Assembly (NCBI GenBank): GCA_016859345.1 | Contig: CM029120.1 | Span: 9,260,501-9,324,500, forward strand | Origin: Istiophorus platypterus | Taxonomy: Eukaryota > Chordata > Actinopteri > Istiophoriformes > Istiophoridae | Direction: 5' to 3' | DNA length: 64,000 nt | Shown here: positions 48,965-62,773 of the stretch, piece after piece | Layout of the letters: every line of letters begins with the position of its first letter | Position numbering within the stretch: the stretch's first letter is position 1 | Position numbers and translations under genes: made by a program | The notes under the pieces: generated by a model | Told to the model about the DNA's origin: nothing | What the model saw: the letters and a program-made list of their open reading frames with translations, nothing else | Databases searched by the model: none

Positions 48965-51900
48965 AGAAAATTGAGCACTTCAATATCAATTTCCTGTCTA
49001 TGTTTGATTTAAGTGTAGATAAATGACAAGTGTGGGGAAGGTTAGATTTTGTGAGTACATGGGGGAGCATGTGTGTTACAAGAGTGAAACCGGGGCAATC
49101 TGAACAAAGACATTACCGATCTCTGCTTTCATCTCCACATGCAGAACATGAGCAATGGATGTGAATCACCCTGTGTCTAGTGCGACGCCAAGAAAGATAA
49201 AAATATGCATGACATCAAAAGTGCTGATAAAATATTCTCAGTTCAGATATGTATGGTACTTGTTAAATTAAAAGCAAAGACCTGGGCAGAAGTGCCATCG
49301 CAGGTGAAGAGGAGAAGAGGTCAAACTTTCATTTGTAATTTGCTGATATTGCACTGTGGGCCTAAAGGGATTTTTAAAATAGTCCTTTGTTATAGTGCCG
49401 AATAGCAGCAGTGATGCATTCCATGGTCTGCTGATAGTAATTATAACATGAACACTTACATTCTATTCCATTTTTTAAAAAGTGGCCTGGTCAGTAAGAT
49501 TCTTCCAAAATGACCTTTTTCGGTTCTCCTTTATTCTCAGCGATTTGGTTTCATTTTGAAACCGGGGGCTACAAACTGTATGTGTTGCATGAGTCATGCA
49601 GATCAGGTGATATCGTGTGTCACTCTCTGAGAGTGTGTGTTCGGTGGGCATTAGAAATGTATGGATGAATTATCGTATTGTTCAGCGTGATGGTCCCCTG
49701 GGAGCAAACTCTGACACCACGCTGGACAGATTGTCCCCCAGATGTGCCACAGTGGCTCTTGTTTCTTTGTATTTAAATTCCCACTAAACTCTTTACCACC
49801 TTTGTAACATGGAGCAATGAAGACGAAATATTTGGTCATTATCTGTTGATGTTATTTACTTTTTTTAAAACAAATTCTTCTGCAGTTCAGATTGTATCCT
49901 TTGAACAGAGTTTGTCTCTGTCGTCTTCTCTTTGTCTCTTTGTCCTTATGCTCTTCACACTTTGCTCTGTTGTCTATTTATTGTAGATGCATAAATATTG
50001 TGCAGCCTCACCATCCAGACAAGCCAATGCCCTTCAGACTTTCTCACCAGACAGAAAGGTTAATTGGTCAATGTCAGCAGAGGAGGTAATAATCAATACA
50101 GTTAAGATATATAAAAGATGGTGGAATGGGAAGACTGATAGAAACCATTTGGAGGTACAGGAAATTGGACAAAATAATAGAAACACCCATCAAGAATTAC
50201 AGTGGCTCCTTGTACATGATTAGTTTGACATTTTGGGATATATACTTATTTGCTTCCTTACCAAGAGTTTGAGAAAGTTGATTTAAGGTATTCAGCCTCT
50301 AGGATATCCATTGATGGACTATTGGAGAAGTTCTCCTAAAAGGGGATAGAAGAGCAAATGAAAATCTGGTGCATATTTTGATTTAATTTTGAAATGTTGA
50401 TGAGCATCTGAGTGAGTAATGCTGCGGACAAGAATGTTTTCCCTCCACGGGCAGAAGTTTAATATTGACTAGTAATTCAAAATAAATAGAATTAGAGGGA
50501 CCGAGTAACATCATCTGCTCAGTATTGAATTCCTCAAATTGTGTTTGTTTGTGTGTGTGAACGCGTGTCGTTGTACGCCACAGAGACCATCATTTAAATA
50601 GATAAAAACAAGGCTTTATTAAAGCTGCTGCGGTTATTGTAATAACAGCTACTTCTTATCATCTCAAAAGAGTGACTTTGTTCATTTGATTGCAGAACAC
50701 ATACATGCCAGAATTTTAAGAATTGTGAAAGATATAAGGCATAAAATGTGATTACTCTAAACACAAGGAGTTTTGTTTTTTCTTTCTTTTTTATTCAATT
50801 TCATGGTGGCTTTATTAGATTTCAGAACATTTTTATAGATTTGCAGAAATTTGTGGAAAAATTTGACTAAACAATGCATCTCTATCTCTCCATTACCAGC
50901 AAAGAAAGGGAGATAGTTTTGGATCGTCCCCTTCCACCAGTAAGTGAGTTTGATGGTCATTCAGGGCATTTCACATTGAACTTCTCTGCAGCCGTTTCAT
51001 TCAGTGTATCCCCTCAGACAGTCGTAAACAGATGTGTCTGGGGCAAGATGGTCGGGTCAGAGAAGAGGAGTGACTGAAAGAGAAAGGGGGTAATAAATGA
51101 AGAGAGATTTATGGATGCTCAGGTCATAAAACTGATTGGCTGAGACACTGTGAGTAATGCCCATTAGCACACGTGACATATGACATATGCATGTACACAC
51201 ACATACATTCACACAATAGTTAGATAAAATGATATGCCTTTGCATGTTTGTCTTGTTTGTTAATATGAGCCCATACATGTGTGCATATCACACAGCATCA
51301 TGTGTGGGTGGTTCCGGGTCTGAGCCCTTCAGTAATCTGTCTGCATTTTCACCCAGAGAAACAGAGGACCTATCGGTGATCTGTCCACGGCACACACTTC
51401 TTACTAATTCACATCCACACCCCCACTCACACACACACATACACACTTATATATGAAGGGTAACAGTCAGAGGAGAGGCAGACATCAAGGAGAAAGAGAG
51501 ACAGACAGAGAGCTGTGGTCAGATGAGTAAGCAGGGCTCTGCTCCTGCAGGGAACAAAATCTAGCCGACACTTCACTGCTGAGGGTCACTAAGTCCCAGT
51601 GTCTTAGTGGCAATGAGAATTCAGCAGCGCAGGCTTTCTAAGGACTGTATATTTCAACGTATGTGTGGGTCTCCACGCATGTGCGTGTGTTCCTGTACAC
51701 ATGTGCATGTTAGATGAGATGTCTGGGTCGATGGCTTTTAGCAGCGTAATTACTAATAGCAGCGAAGCACCCCCCCCCCCCCCGCCTTTTCACTCCTGGG
51801 ATTTTTGTGTGCAAATCTGTGGCTGTTGCATTAGGTCTATTGACTTCCATGCAGACCTAGATCAAAAATATATTCTGAGTGTGTGTTTTATACACCCCGT

Positions 51901-52980
51901 AGTACCAGTTGGGAGGGGTTTAGTGCAGACAGTATGAACTATAATAGGAAGTTTAGTCAAGATTTTATTTTGTATAATAATTGAACCATCTCTTTACGTT
52001 ACTTTACCTTACTACTAAGGCTACAACCAAGGCTATTTCATTGATTGTTAAGCTTATGAGTAATAATAACAGAAAATAAATGTTTCGCAGGGGACAAGGA
52101 GACATCCTCAGATAACTTGTTTTGTCTAAAGATATTAAAATACCTAAAGTTATTTAGTTTACAATTCTATAAAACTAGAGAACAAGCAAATCCTCACATT
52201 TTAGAATGTGTAGACATACACAAGAACTATTGCCTGGTGAATGACGTAATGATCATCAATCATTAATATAAGTTTCAGCTTCAGCTGTAGCTATCTCTAG
52301 AGGTGTGTCATACATGCATTGTCCATTCAAAATCTGCCAATACAGTCAGAACATCACAATGTCAGTGTCCTTCAGAGCAGGCCTTCATAAAACTTTAAAA
52401 GAAACACTCCTGAGAAAACAACAGAGATCATTTTGAGAGTCTGTTAAGATTTGGAAACACTGCTGCAGGCCAGCTAATCAAACTGAGAGATCTATCACCT
52501 CTCTTAGTCCTGTGTCAACAAACAGGTTGTGGTAGTGAATGCATCACCACAAAATCATCCTGTCAAATTTCTTTCATCCCGTGTAACTGAAATGGATCTT
52601 AGCAGAAATAACAATATTTACAGTGACTTGTAGTCATCTTTTAATATTCGTTGAAACAACCAAACCACCTCTTGACACCTGGTATTCAGCAGATTTACAG
52701 ATTAGGGGGTTAATATGGTGTTATTCAGTATTAGTATGTTATTATTATCATCTTTTTTTCTTTGCTTCTTGATCATTCTGACCAATATATGATTTAAATA
52801 AAATGTTGGGTTTTCATTCTATGTGAATATTATAATGTGTATGTGCTGATCATTTCCATCATGGTGTTTGTAAGCCGGCACCAAAGAAGTGCTGTATGAG
52901 AGAAATTTTTTTTATTGTGTAAGTGTGACAATACTGACTTTATTATTTGAAGACACTGAGGTGGAATGGGGAGGGTTTGA
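48965..52980. other. intergenic, no recognised gene
   Basis: AT-rich sequence with short CA/TG tracts (around 51190 and 51430) and a C-run at about 51772-51783. Open frames are short and show no family resemblance. Confidence 0.6.
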
Positions 52981-52984
52981 GAGG

Positions 52985-53034
52985 GTGGGGGTAACAGTGG
53001 GGGTAACAGTGGGGGTAACAGTGCGGGTAACAAC
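52985..53034. repeat. 12-bp minisatellite, about four units
   Basis: The unit GGGGGTAACAGT is repeated head to tail, with the last unit diverged (GCGGGTAACA). Confidence 0.9.
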
Positions 53035-55060
53035 CTGCTGTCTCAGTAATAACAAAAAATTTGATCACACAAAAACAAACGGAAAAACTGCATCATGATA
53101 ATGATCATCGTTGATCATCACCTTCATATTGCCTCATAGTTATTATCATACGATAGTCAGCTGCAGTTGCCACACTGTATCATATGAAATGGATAGAATG
53201 GTGGAATTATTAAGAATCTAAACAATGCTCTTTCTGTATGGACCATTATTCTGGTTGGTGGTCATACCAGCCAGGTGGCTGCCTCCAGGTGTAACTCCAG
53301 ATAATCTTTCTAACTGTTTACATTGAGCATGAGTGTGTGATGAATACTTAATGGTCTGTGCTGCAGATCTCAGGTTCATCACACCAAAGTTCCCTTTTCC
53401 CTTGAGGCTAGTTCATATTAAAGCTAATATGAGGCAGGTCTCAATTCCTGACTGTTTGTGTATGTGTGTCCACACCCTTTACAGACACACACACAACTAA
53501 AAAAAATAGGGGGGGCCCCGTTTGTTTGGGTCTAGCTTTTGAACTGTCTCCCTGATGAAGACGAAGGGTAGAGCTAAATAATGCTCCCATGCCTTATACA
53601 GGAGGCCCCCACTTTGCCTTTAGGGTTCCAGGGGAACAGGCTGAGCTTCACAATACTTTACCCCAGAGAGGCCTCAGCCTGCTGGGCTGCTGATAGCTGC
53701 ACCTGGCCCCTGTGGCCTGGTCTTCTAAAGAGGACAATAAAACCACTCACAGTCCACATCACACAAACCAGCTGTCAATCCATTTCTCTCTCATTCATAA
53801 AAACTGGTGGTTTTGGGGACACTGTGTGTTATCCTCCCTAATTCTGGGGTATTTTTCCTGTGCTGTCCTTTACTGGTCCTGTTTATATATGTGTGTATGT
53901 GTGTGTATGTGTGTGTGTGTCATGAGATATCATTTTTCACCCTACAGGGGCTCTGACTAACCCTGTAACCAAACCTCCTCCTCTTATTCCATGAGGGGGA
54001 GGCTTTTAGAAAAAAGATCATACAGAAATATTAACTCTCACCTCTCGCTTTCTCTTTGTGGTCTGGCTGTGGAGAAGCATTAGAGTGACTAGTGCTGACA
54101 GCACTTGCCTAAAGGCTAATTTAGACATAATTTCAATGAGTGTTAGGGGGATTTCTTCCTCACCATTGTTACATATTCATGCCTGCTCAAGCCATCTTAT
54201 CAAAACTCAATATTTCATCTTTGAACAGTAATTTCTCTACATGCAAAAGTAGGTGTGTAGGGAAATAAATGCAGTAGCGCTTTCTGATGAGATGTGATTT
54301 ATAAATTGTAACTAACTGGCCTGATTGAAGGGTTTTAAATCTTTCACTAATTCTGTACAGAAGAGTTATAAGTGATCAATGATTAATAAAGTCAAAGCCT
54401 TAATAGTCATAAATGACGAGTCATCTGTTCTGCAGTTCGATGTTTATAATTAATTAATATATGCTATTAAAGATCAAGTCTGCAGTACTGTATATTAATA
54501 ATTTGTTAATAAAAGAGGTTTGTTCCAGAGTCTCTGCAGCCCAGAAAAGAAGATGTCAATAAATCTGCTGGAGGAATCTTCCTCATGAATGAAAGACGTA
54601 AGAAAGCATGATGCTGAAAGGAGATGCTGAATCCCTCTTGGCAAAAGCGGATGTTTTTTTTCCCCTGGCTTTGTCAAGTGGAGAGAGATCTGTCTTACTT
54701 TCTTTATTTTCCTTTAACATAAATCCTCTTTTAACTTTTTTTTTGCCAGAGATCTCTGCTGTATGAAAGCAGAAATGCTGGTGTTCCTGTTTTCATACTT
54801 TGGCTCATTTCACGATCAACACCTGTAATTGGGCCAAATGGGATGGAGGCTCTTTCATCTCCTCTGGTAGTTACCAACCAAGGCAACTTCTTTTTTCCGC
54901 CCCCAACACAGAATATCTGATGACACAAGAAATGTTGTTTTTTTTTTCCTGACTGAAGAAAAGAAATCCAGATGTTGGTGTGAACCACAGCAGTTAAGCT
55001 TCAAACCTACACGACACTGTCCTATAACTGCCTGCTTGTGTGTACGTGTGAGTTAACTGT
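53035..55060. other. intergenic, no recognised gene
   Basis: Contains a GT-rich tract at about 53890-53920 and T-runs near 54655 and 54940. Nothing coding was recognised. Confidence 0.6.
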
Positions 55061-55079
55061 GTGTGTTTGAAGCATGTGT

Positions 55080-55195
55080 ATTGAAGGAGGCTGTGTCTGC
55101 ACCGCCCCGTCGGTGTGTGCGGTGGACGGCGGCAAGCTCCTTCTGCCCCCGGACTGGTCCTCTCTCTCAACCCCACGCGCGATAGGTACTCACCG

Positions 55196-55241
<46 letters not shown>

Positions 55242-55648
55242 TCACGCTCATACATCTACAGGAGCACACACACACACCGGAACAGTGAAACGAGGCAGAC
55301 CTGGAAAACCGGAGCGCTTCAATTAACGCTCCCTGGCTTGGACGTTTTTAATTTTTCATCACCGCCTCTTTGGAATTTTTTTTCTCTCATGTGGCGTTTT
55401 TCTCTGCGCATAGAGCCGCCGAGGTGTGTTTTGCGCAATCGGGCGATTTCAGAGATGAAGATAAACGGTCGGTGAATGGGAAACACCAACGCAGAGGCAA
55501 CGACACCTTCCCCCCATCTTGACAGGCACGCTCAGCCCTCCGCTGGCCAGATTTGCGCACACGAAACCGGAGCCGGTGTCTGCGCTCCGCGGGGCAGGGC
55601 GCGCGTCGTCTGGGAGGAGTAGGCAGGATGGAGGCTTTTTTTGCAGAG
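55080..55648 (+). promoter_or_regulatory. GC-rich patch with a candidate first exon of an unknown plus-strand gene
   Basis: CpG-rich sequence at 55085-55180 and 55400-55630 is interrupted by the CA repeat. At 55628-55648 a short open frame (ATG then EAFFAE) runs straight into a consensus donor GAG|GTAAGA. This would suit the end of a first exon with the rest of the gene far downstream, outside the window. The seven residues are too few to identify a family, and the ATG context (GGCAGGATGG) is acceptable but not decisive. Confidence 0.3.
55199..55239. repeat. (CA)20 microsatellite
   Basis: A perfect CA run inside the GC-rich patch upstream of the candidate first exon. Confidence 0.95.
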
Positions 55649-56335
55649 GTAAGACATGGAGAGTGTGTGTCACTGTTACCGAGCTAAACGCGGATGACAG
55701 ATTAAGCCCCGACGGGCGCAATAAAGCCTGGATTTGCGCCGATGCGTGGCCTGTGCTGCAAGATGATTTTATGGGTTTTTTTCCTCTTTTGATTCGGGTC
55801 GGGTTTGGTTCGGGGCAGGTGTTGGTTTGCTTCTGTCGAGTGGAACCGACCTTCCCTTAATAAAAAAACAACAAAAAAAACCCACAAGGCCTGTCTCGTT
55901 GCGTGTTCATCCATTCATCGATTGGTCACAAACTAAACCCCTCTTATTTTATTATCACTGCAGAGCATTAGGGCCTGGTGCCCGGCTGGGAGGGAATTAA
56001 TTCAGAGCAGGGCAGATAAATTGGCCAAACGAGAGCTGACACGGGCTTTTGCATCCATAAGGCTGGCTCTCGGATTACAGCCAATCTGTTAACGGAGGGT
56101 AGACCGTGTTGGCCTTCAGCAACAGCTCTCCCACACCATGCTGCTGTTGACACCCTTTCCGTGGGCTCCCTCGTCGCGCGCTATGGATGAGGCTGTGAAT
56201 GTAGCGGGGATCTGTGGGTGGGTATGGGCCGGTGCACGGCTGCGGGAATTGAGGAGGGGGTGAAGGAGGAGGAAGAGGAGGAGGAGGGTGGCTATCTGGA
56301 AAGTCGAAGGAGGGGGAGGAGGAGCAGGATGAGGG
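55649..56335. other. non-coding sequence after the GC-rich patch
   Basis: No exon recognised. A purine-rich GAGGAG stretch at 56250-56330 precedes the GT microsatellite. Confidence 0.5.
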
Positions 56336-56338
56336 ATA

Positions 56339-56339
<1 letters not shown>

Positions 56340-56404
<65 letters not shown>
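56340..56404. repeat. (TG)32 microsatellite
   Basis: A perfect 65-bp TG run, one of the longest simple repeats in the window. Confidence 0.97.
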
Positions 56405-56405
<1 letters not shown>

Positions 56406-59400
56406 ATGGCATAGGTGAGACAGGAGGGAGATAAATGGTTAACAACTGGTATCATGATTGAATATTAGGTAAATCAGTGCTGATTAATTCACCCTCCTGC
56501 TCATTCTTCCACTGCCCACTGGGAGAAACCCATTGTAGGCTTTCACCTCCGGCATCCTGGGATTTATCTGACAAACTGTCTCACTGTTGTACTGTAAAAC
56601 CAAGACTTGTGTTTTCTCCGTTCAGATCCCGACTGACGTCCAATTTTTCCCACTTCTCATAATTCTATACGTCCATTCCTTCTTCCATTCCTTCGTCAAC
56701 CACATCAGGAGATCCAAGTCCTCTTAACTCTTCCCCTTCCCTACATTTTGTTTGTGTTTTGGTCAACCCACAGCATTTAGTGGCACGTGCACACACACAT
56801 CCACACAATCTGATGAAACGCCGCCTTGCCCACTGACTTGCCCACTGGCAATATCCGGCCTCTCCAAGCTACTTATCGTCCTCCCTGTTTAGTTAATCTG
56901 ATATGGGTTTAAATGCCCCCCACATTGGCAGTGATGTCATGCCCTTTATTGGTGTGCGTGTGAGTATTTGTGTGGGTATGTTTGAGGGCCATGTTGAGCA
57001 CTGGTGTCCGTGCAAGAGCCCTTCTTTTTCTAGCTGTCGCTGGGGAATACAGCATTGAATCCTGGATAAAATGTATCTTGACAATAAAAAAAAGGCTAAA
57101 AGACTACATGACATTACCCTGAAAGCACTTAGGATGATCATACAGCAACAGTGAAATGCTACAGCCATCTCTCCTGCTCCATTTCCCATCAGTCTGTCCG
57201 TAATATATTGATCATACCATTGATTCACAGACCACCATGTGAGACCTGAAAATGGAGTAACTTATTGAGTTATACGCTCGGGCCCACGGTCCTCATACCC
57301 CAGAAAGATGACTTCATGCAGTGGGGCGCTGAGTAATAAATCCTCTCGGGAGGTGTTTGTCCAACATCCACTTAGTCTCATTCCTCTGCTTTCCTCATCA
57401 CTCCATCCCTCAGTCTTACATCCCTGCTGCACTCCTCCATTTGTCGCTCCATCCTTAAAACCAGAACGAGTGAACAGCTGACCTCTCTCGCTGTCTCTCC
57501 CTCAACCCAGGCAGAAAACATGATAGCTGGCCAGGCGGCCAAGCATGAAATGTCAGGTGGCATTAGACTACTGTATAATCCCCCCCATTTTGAAACCGGG
57601 TTGGCTAGAAGTGAAATATGGTCATTGTAGTGACAGTAAGTGCTCTAAATACAAACAAAAACCGGTCCTTTTCTGGTTATGGTATCTGAAAAACCCACAT
57701 TCATGACAAACTCAGAGGATGCTACTGGGGATACATTTTAAGTAAGGATGAGAAATCGTTGAGGAATCTAGAGGGACATTAAAACTTAAAATGCAGAAAA
57801 TTTGTGCTCGAATGTGATCCCAGGATAAATCTACTGCTAATGTTTGACATTTTTTACGCCGTTTTACCTTAAACGTAGCAGAGAAGTGTAAGGAGATTGC
57901 AGTATGATTGGGGAATCCCTTAAAATTCTAATCAAAGCTAACTTATACTGGTCCTTCTTAAAAATGCTGTTAGTTTCAAACTATGCCTACACTAAGTCTG
58001 GTTGCAACATTACATTCAAGGAATTACTTAACATAGGAAAGTATGTAAACTTTATCTCAAGTCCTTTGTAATAATACTTTTACATTTAGCAGATAGAAAG
58101 TAATGTGTTTTAGAATAGTAGTATTCATACGGTTTAGTATGAGAGGGGAACATCCGATTATGCTAATGTAGTCGATGCAAGGTCAGTTATAAAAATGTTA
58201 TTCTCAGAAAGTTTTGTAATTTGAGATAAAGTGTTTTACTTCTGTGGAATGTAATTCAAAATATTGCAACTTAAAATCATTATTTAACAACATTTAATTG
58301 TCAAATGTCATGTCAGATGTTTCGAACATATCCCCTATTATCTAAAATTCCCTATAAAAGGGTCATCTGTTTGCAAGCTGTTTATAAAGTTAGTAATTTT
58401 GATCAGTTAGATATGTAGCAGTCACAACTGACAGAATACTGAACTAATATCTACATATAAATTATTTTGTGTGGTGCAGTCTTTTTTATTTTACTGATCC
58501 CCACTCGATTGATACTTTCACCTTAAGAACAAATGGTGCAGTAATATTGTTTTCTACAATTGAATAGCACGGGAATTAAATTTTCAACAGGGTAGAAAAT
58601 TGTCTTTTGTCCAAAAAGACATAGAATTGGTGAAAACAGTAGAGACAAACGTTATGGCAGGACAAATAAAAATGCATAGATTTCTTTTATGTCTACCCCC
58701 TTGTCTTTTTCTTCTCATGCCATCCGGAGGACATCTTTTAAATCTGGTGTGCATGTACCATAACAGAGGCTGCACATAAACCATAAACTACCGACCTTCT
58801 CGACGCTGTTAAGATGACAGCAGCAGAGTGTAATGTCCGTTCCGTTTACCAAGAAGCTGGGCATGGAAATACTCCTTGCTTGCAACACCTGAATCCGTGT
58901 GTGTGGGCATGACAGAGAGCTAGATGACACTTGGTCTCAGGGGTGACATTTTGTATTAGTGTCGATGTGCTTAATGGGCTTTGCACTGGATTGCAGGTGC
59001 ACAGCCACCATGAACTGTTAAGCAGGAGAACGACAGGTGTGAATGTGGAGAGAGCAGCTTTTGGCGATGCAGTGACACGTTATCTCATACCTGTTGTCAT
59101 GTTACTGTATCATATCTTCCTGTTTAGAGCCTCACTTTCTGCCCCGTCCTTCAGTCCTTTCCCCTTTTCTCTTCATCGCTCTGTGGCTCTCCCTCAGGCC
59201 ATAAATTATGATTTACAACTTCGCAATTTGTTGAGTGGCCAATACGTACCACGCTCGGAGTTGTTATAGAGCGATGAAAGCTTTCTCACGCTGAAGTAGA
59301 TTTTTAATGCAAAGAACTTGTGCTGCAGTAAAATATTAATCAACTGAATGCATTCTGTATGGCTGCTTGCATATAGGCTGTCAAATGATTCATGAAAACA

Positions 59401-60510
59401 AGGCGACATCAAAGAAGCTTCCATGTTTGTGTTTTTGTCGCAGCTTGAACAACATTATGTTCTAATTGCTGCAAAAAGACATTTTTTTTTTTTGTGCGGT
59501 GCATTTTGATATATAAAGCTTAAGGTGAAATCTGCAGGGCCTATATCCATAGACTTTGGTCCAAATTATGCAGGATTTCATATGAAGTGCATACTGCAGG
59601 AAGCTGGTTCAGTGGAGGGAAGGTAATAGTCACTGGAGATGTGTGACCTATATTCAGCAGCTCCTAACACATTTGTTCTGCTCAGGAGCTGCATCAGCTT
59701 TGCTTCTCCCTCTCGCGCTCTACTCTTTTCCCTTCCCTCTGATGCTCACTCTCTCCCTGCGGCCACTCTCTTGGTGCTTCTCCATCTCGGTCAACCAACC
59801 ACTCTCAGCGCTGCTCTGCCAGTCTCTTTCCTTCTTCTGGCATTTTTCCAGCTCTGTCTTTCCAGTTCTTCACATCACCTCCTTTTCCTCCTGTCTCACT
59901 CTCTTGCTTGTTCCGCATGTGTAGACGTGAGACTACGGCTCCAACTTGGTGAAATTGCATTGAAGCTATTTTACAGTGTGTTAATGAAACACCGTCTCCC
60001 AGAATCCCATGCTTCTCTTAAAAGGGCTATGATGGAGCTAGGAAATTATAATTTATTAAATTTGATAATTCTATATCTTAAATAAATTGTCACAATGAAT
60101 TTGATAATATAAATCTAACAATGGGTATTCTTTTAAGTACATTGCATGGTATTTAATTTCTTTAATTGCCATTTATATGATTGTTTTGAATGTGGACTCT
60201 TCATGAAGTGGGTGCTGAGTAATAAATAAGCTTTCTGACTAACATCCACTGAGTTTCATCTCAACTATAGCCCAAGATGACCTTGTCAATTGCCTTGTTT
60301 TATCTGACCAACAGGCTAAAATAGAAATATATTCAGTTTACAATCATATAAAAAACCACACTTGATTCTAATTCTAAAATTCTAAAAACCTAAAAACTAG
60401 AACAAATGAATTTTCAGTAATTGTGCTTGAAAAAAAGGACTTGAATGATTGATAGGTTATCAAAATAGTTTTGAATTGTAATTTTGTGTCAATCAAATTG
60501 TTTTAGCTCA
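56405..60510. other. intergenic or intronic, no recognised gene
   Basis: Mostly AT-rich sequence. If the GC-rich patch at 55.6 kb is a first exon, this would be its intron. Two related segments at about 57312-57382 and 60198-60260 are noted under findings. A pyrimidine-rich CTCT tract occupies 59690-59910. Confidence 0.55.
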
Positions 60511-60511
60511 G

Positions 60512-60514
<3 letters not shown>

Positions 60515-60567
<53 letters not shown>

Positions 60568-60570
60568 AAA
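60515..60570. repeat. (TA)n microsatellite with short CA end
   Basis: About 20 TA units followed by ACACACATATA. Confidence 0.9.
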
Positions 60571-60929
60571 TGTGTATAAAATAACATATATAATTACAAA
60601 TCCCCTATCTGAAATATGGGTATTCCGTAATATCCAACACCCTCTTTTCTTACACCCATGATTAAAAAATTCATTAAAATACATGAAAGCAGAGAGCATA
60701 TCCCACAATCCTCAGCACCTGAACACCATCTCCCAGCATCCACCAATGCTTGGAGGAGATAGGCTGTTTCCATGGCACCCTGTTTCCACACTGTTGCCGT
60801 GGAGTCTTGTTGCCAGGATGCCACGGGTGGGGGTAGGGGTGTGTGACTGTAGTTTAATCCAAGATGAGAGAGAATCTGATAATTAGCAGACTGCTCAAAA
60901 CTGGCCTCTCAGGGAGGATTTGCACTGCA

Positions 60930-60931
60930 CA

Positions 60932-60965
<34 letters not shown>

Positions 60966-60972
60966 TACACAC
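60930..60972. repeat. interrupted (CA)n tract
   Basis: CA units interrupted by AAAC and ATAC. Confidence 0.85.
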
Positions 60973-62213
60973 AAAATAACATTAACAGCTGCTTCTATCT
61001 GCTGACTTTATCCCTGCTTGTAATTTAGCGGTAGACTCTGATCTGATTTACTTTGGATAAATCATTTATGTGTTTATTCTGGAATTCAGGACAGGTTAAG
61101 AGGTTATCATCTAAAGAAGAATAACAGTAAAGCAGCCAAACAAGGAACACGCTCCACTTAAACACCTAAGACTCGTGGCGCTTCAGTATTTACAGTTAAT
61201 GTGTTTGAGAGAGCTTTAGCCTGATGGTTTGTGTGTGTGTGGGTTTGTGTTCTACATTAGTCAGATGTTCTCACAAGGAGAGAAATAACAGGACATTTTG
61301 TTGGTTTGGAAAGGGAACCATTATAGTGACAATTGTTAGTTAAGGTAATAGAATCAAAATAAAGACATTTAAATCTTACAAAATATTACATCTGGTGGGC
61401 AAGATGTGATTATTTTTGTTGTGGATTAATCATGTGATTATTTCATCCATAAAATGTCAGGAATAGTAAAAAACAAAAAAAGCATTTTGATATCCTCAGT
61501 TGTCTTGATTTGTCTAACCAAAGGTTCAACACCCAAAGATTGAATCAAGGAGTAAAGCACTGATTGCTGAGGTTTCAAGAGGGGCTACCCTGAAGTTTGA
61601 CAGACTTTGGCCGAGATGCTTTAGGTAGAAATTCGGTGTACGAGAAGCAGAGGTACCGTTTGCTCGGCAGAATGTGAGTGAAAAGTGCATCGTGCTGGTA
61701 AAATTTGGATTTTGGTTACTTAACAACACAAACGAAGTTGGTGTCCAGCTGTGTGCCTGCTGGGATGTAAAGGCAGATGAGGCAGGTTGAGGAAAGAGTG
61801 GTTTTCCTTTTACAGTCATAATTAAAGATCAGGGGATGTATGTGGAAGATTTTTATGTAAAGCAATAAAAAAAAAAAGTGACTTCAACAATTTCAAAATG
61901 CAACACTCCTAAAGAGAAGTGAGCCATCCTATAAACCTTTGATTGAGAGATCAAGAGATTAGATAATTATAGTGTGTACTTGATCCATCTGTTTTTGATA
62001 TATTCACTTATGACTTGGGGCACGTTTTATTTTCCCTTAAATGTTTTTTTACACCCACAGTGTTGAATTTTGACTGTAATCTCTTTCATTGACAGATGTG
62101 ACTTGTATAGAACAGGTGACATCTGCCCCAGAGACACTCACGCACAGACGCACACACGCATCTACACAAATGTTTTTGCCTCTCCCCAGCGGCTGTAATC
62201 TGCTGAAAGCTTT

Positions 62214-62261
62214 TAATATTCCATTAAAGGTGATTGTATTATCACCTTTAATGGAATATTA
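62214..62261. repeat. perfect inverted repeat (hairpin), 21-bp stem, 6-nt loop
   Basis: The left arm 62215-62234 (AATATTCCATTAAAGGTGAT) is exactly complementary to the right arm 62241-62260. The loop is TGTATT and one further T-A pair lies outside. It could be a cruciform-forming palindrome, a microRNA-like hairpin or a trimmed miniature transposon. Nothing else in the neighbourhood decides. Confidence 0.9.
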
Positions 62262-62720
62262 CAGACACATTTTAGGTCCCTAACACAGGCTTGGCTTTAC
62301 TGGATGAGACAGATCATTTTCAGACCTTTCCTCCTGGAAGACAGTCTCGGTGTTGCACATGAAAAGTGGCGCAGTATTTCGGTCAAGAATTTAAAAAAAA
62401 GGAGAAGAGAGAGACGGCTTTAAATAGAAGTTTAAGATGTTTATTTTACATGAAAAGTTGAGTACCCAGCGTGTTTTGCATTTAGCTGGTTTAAATTTTT
62501 GCACTTTTGCTATGTGCCTTATGAGGAACTACTTTTATGTCCTTTTTCCAATAGCACAAGGCATCTGGACTTGGAATATATTGTAATTTTGAATTATTAG
62601 TTGTTGGTTGTGTTTTGTGAGTCTTGGGTGTGTATCAGACACTGTTTTAACATTGTATTTGATGTGAATGTAGGTAATGAGTTTTCTGAAGCTGACGGCT
62701 AGAGCTGGACAAAGACACAC

Positions 62721-62773
<53 letters not shown>

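Noticed and set aside
55074..55475. 133-codon plus-strand frame with a Thr-His run
   Set aside because: The Thr-His run is a translated (CA)n microsatellite. The frame has no conserved segment.
56075..56455. Frames of Thr-His or Cys-Val repeats around the (TG)32 tract and at 62535-62838
   Set aside because: Simple repeat translations without coding support.
59639..60085. 148-codon plus-strand frame rich in Leu and Ser
   Set aside because: It arises from a pyrimidine-rich CTCT tract. It has no homology that I recognise and no flanking splice signals.
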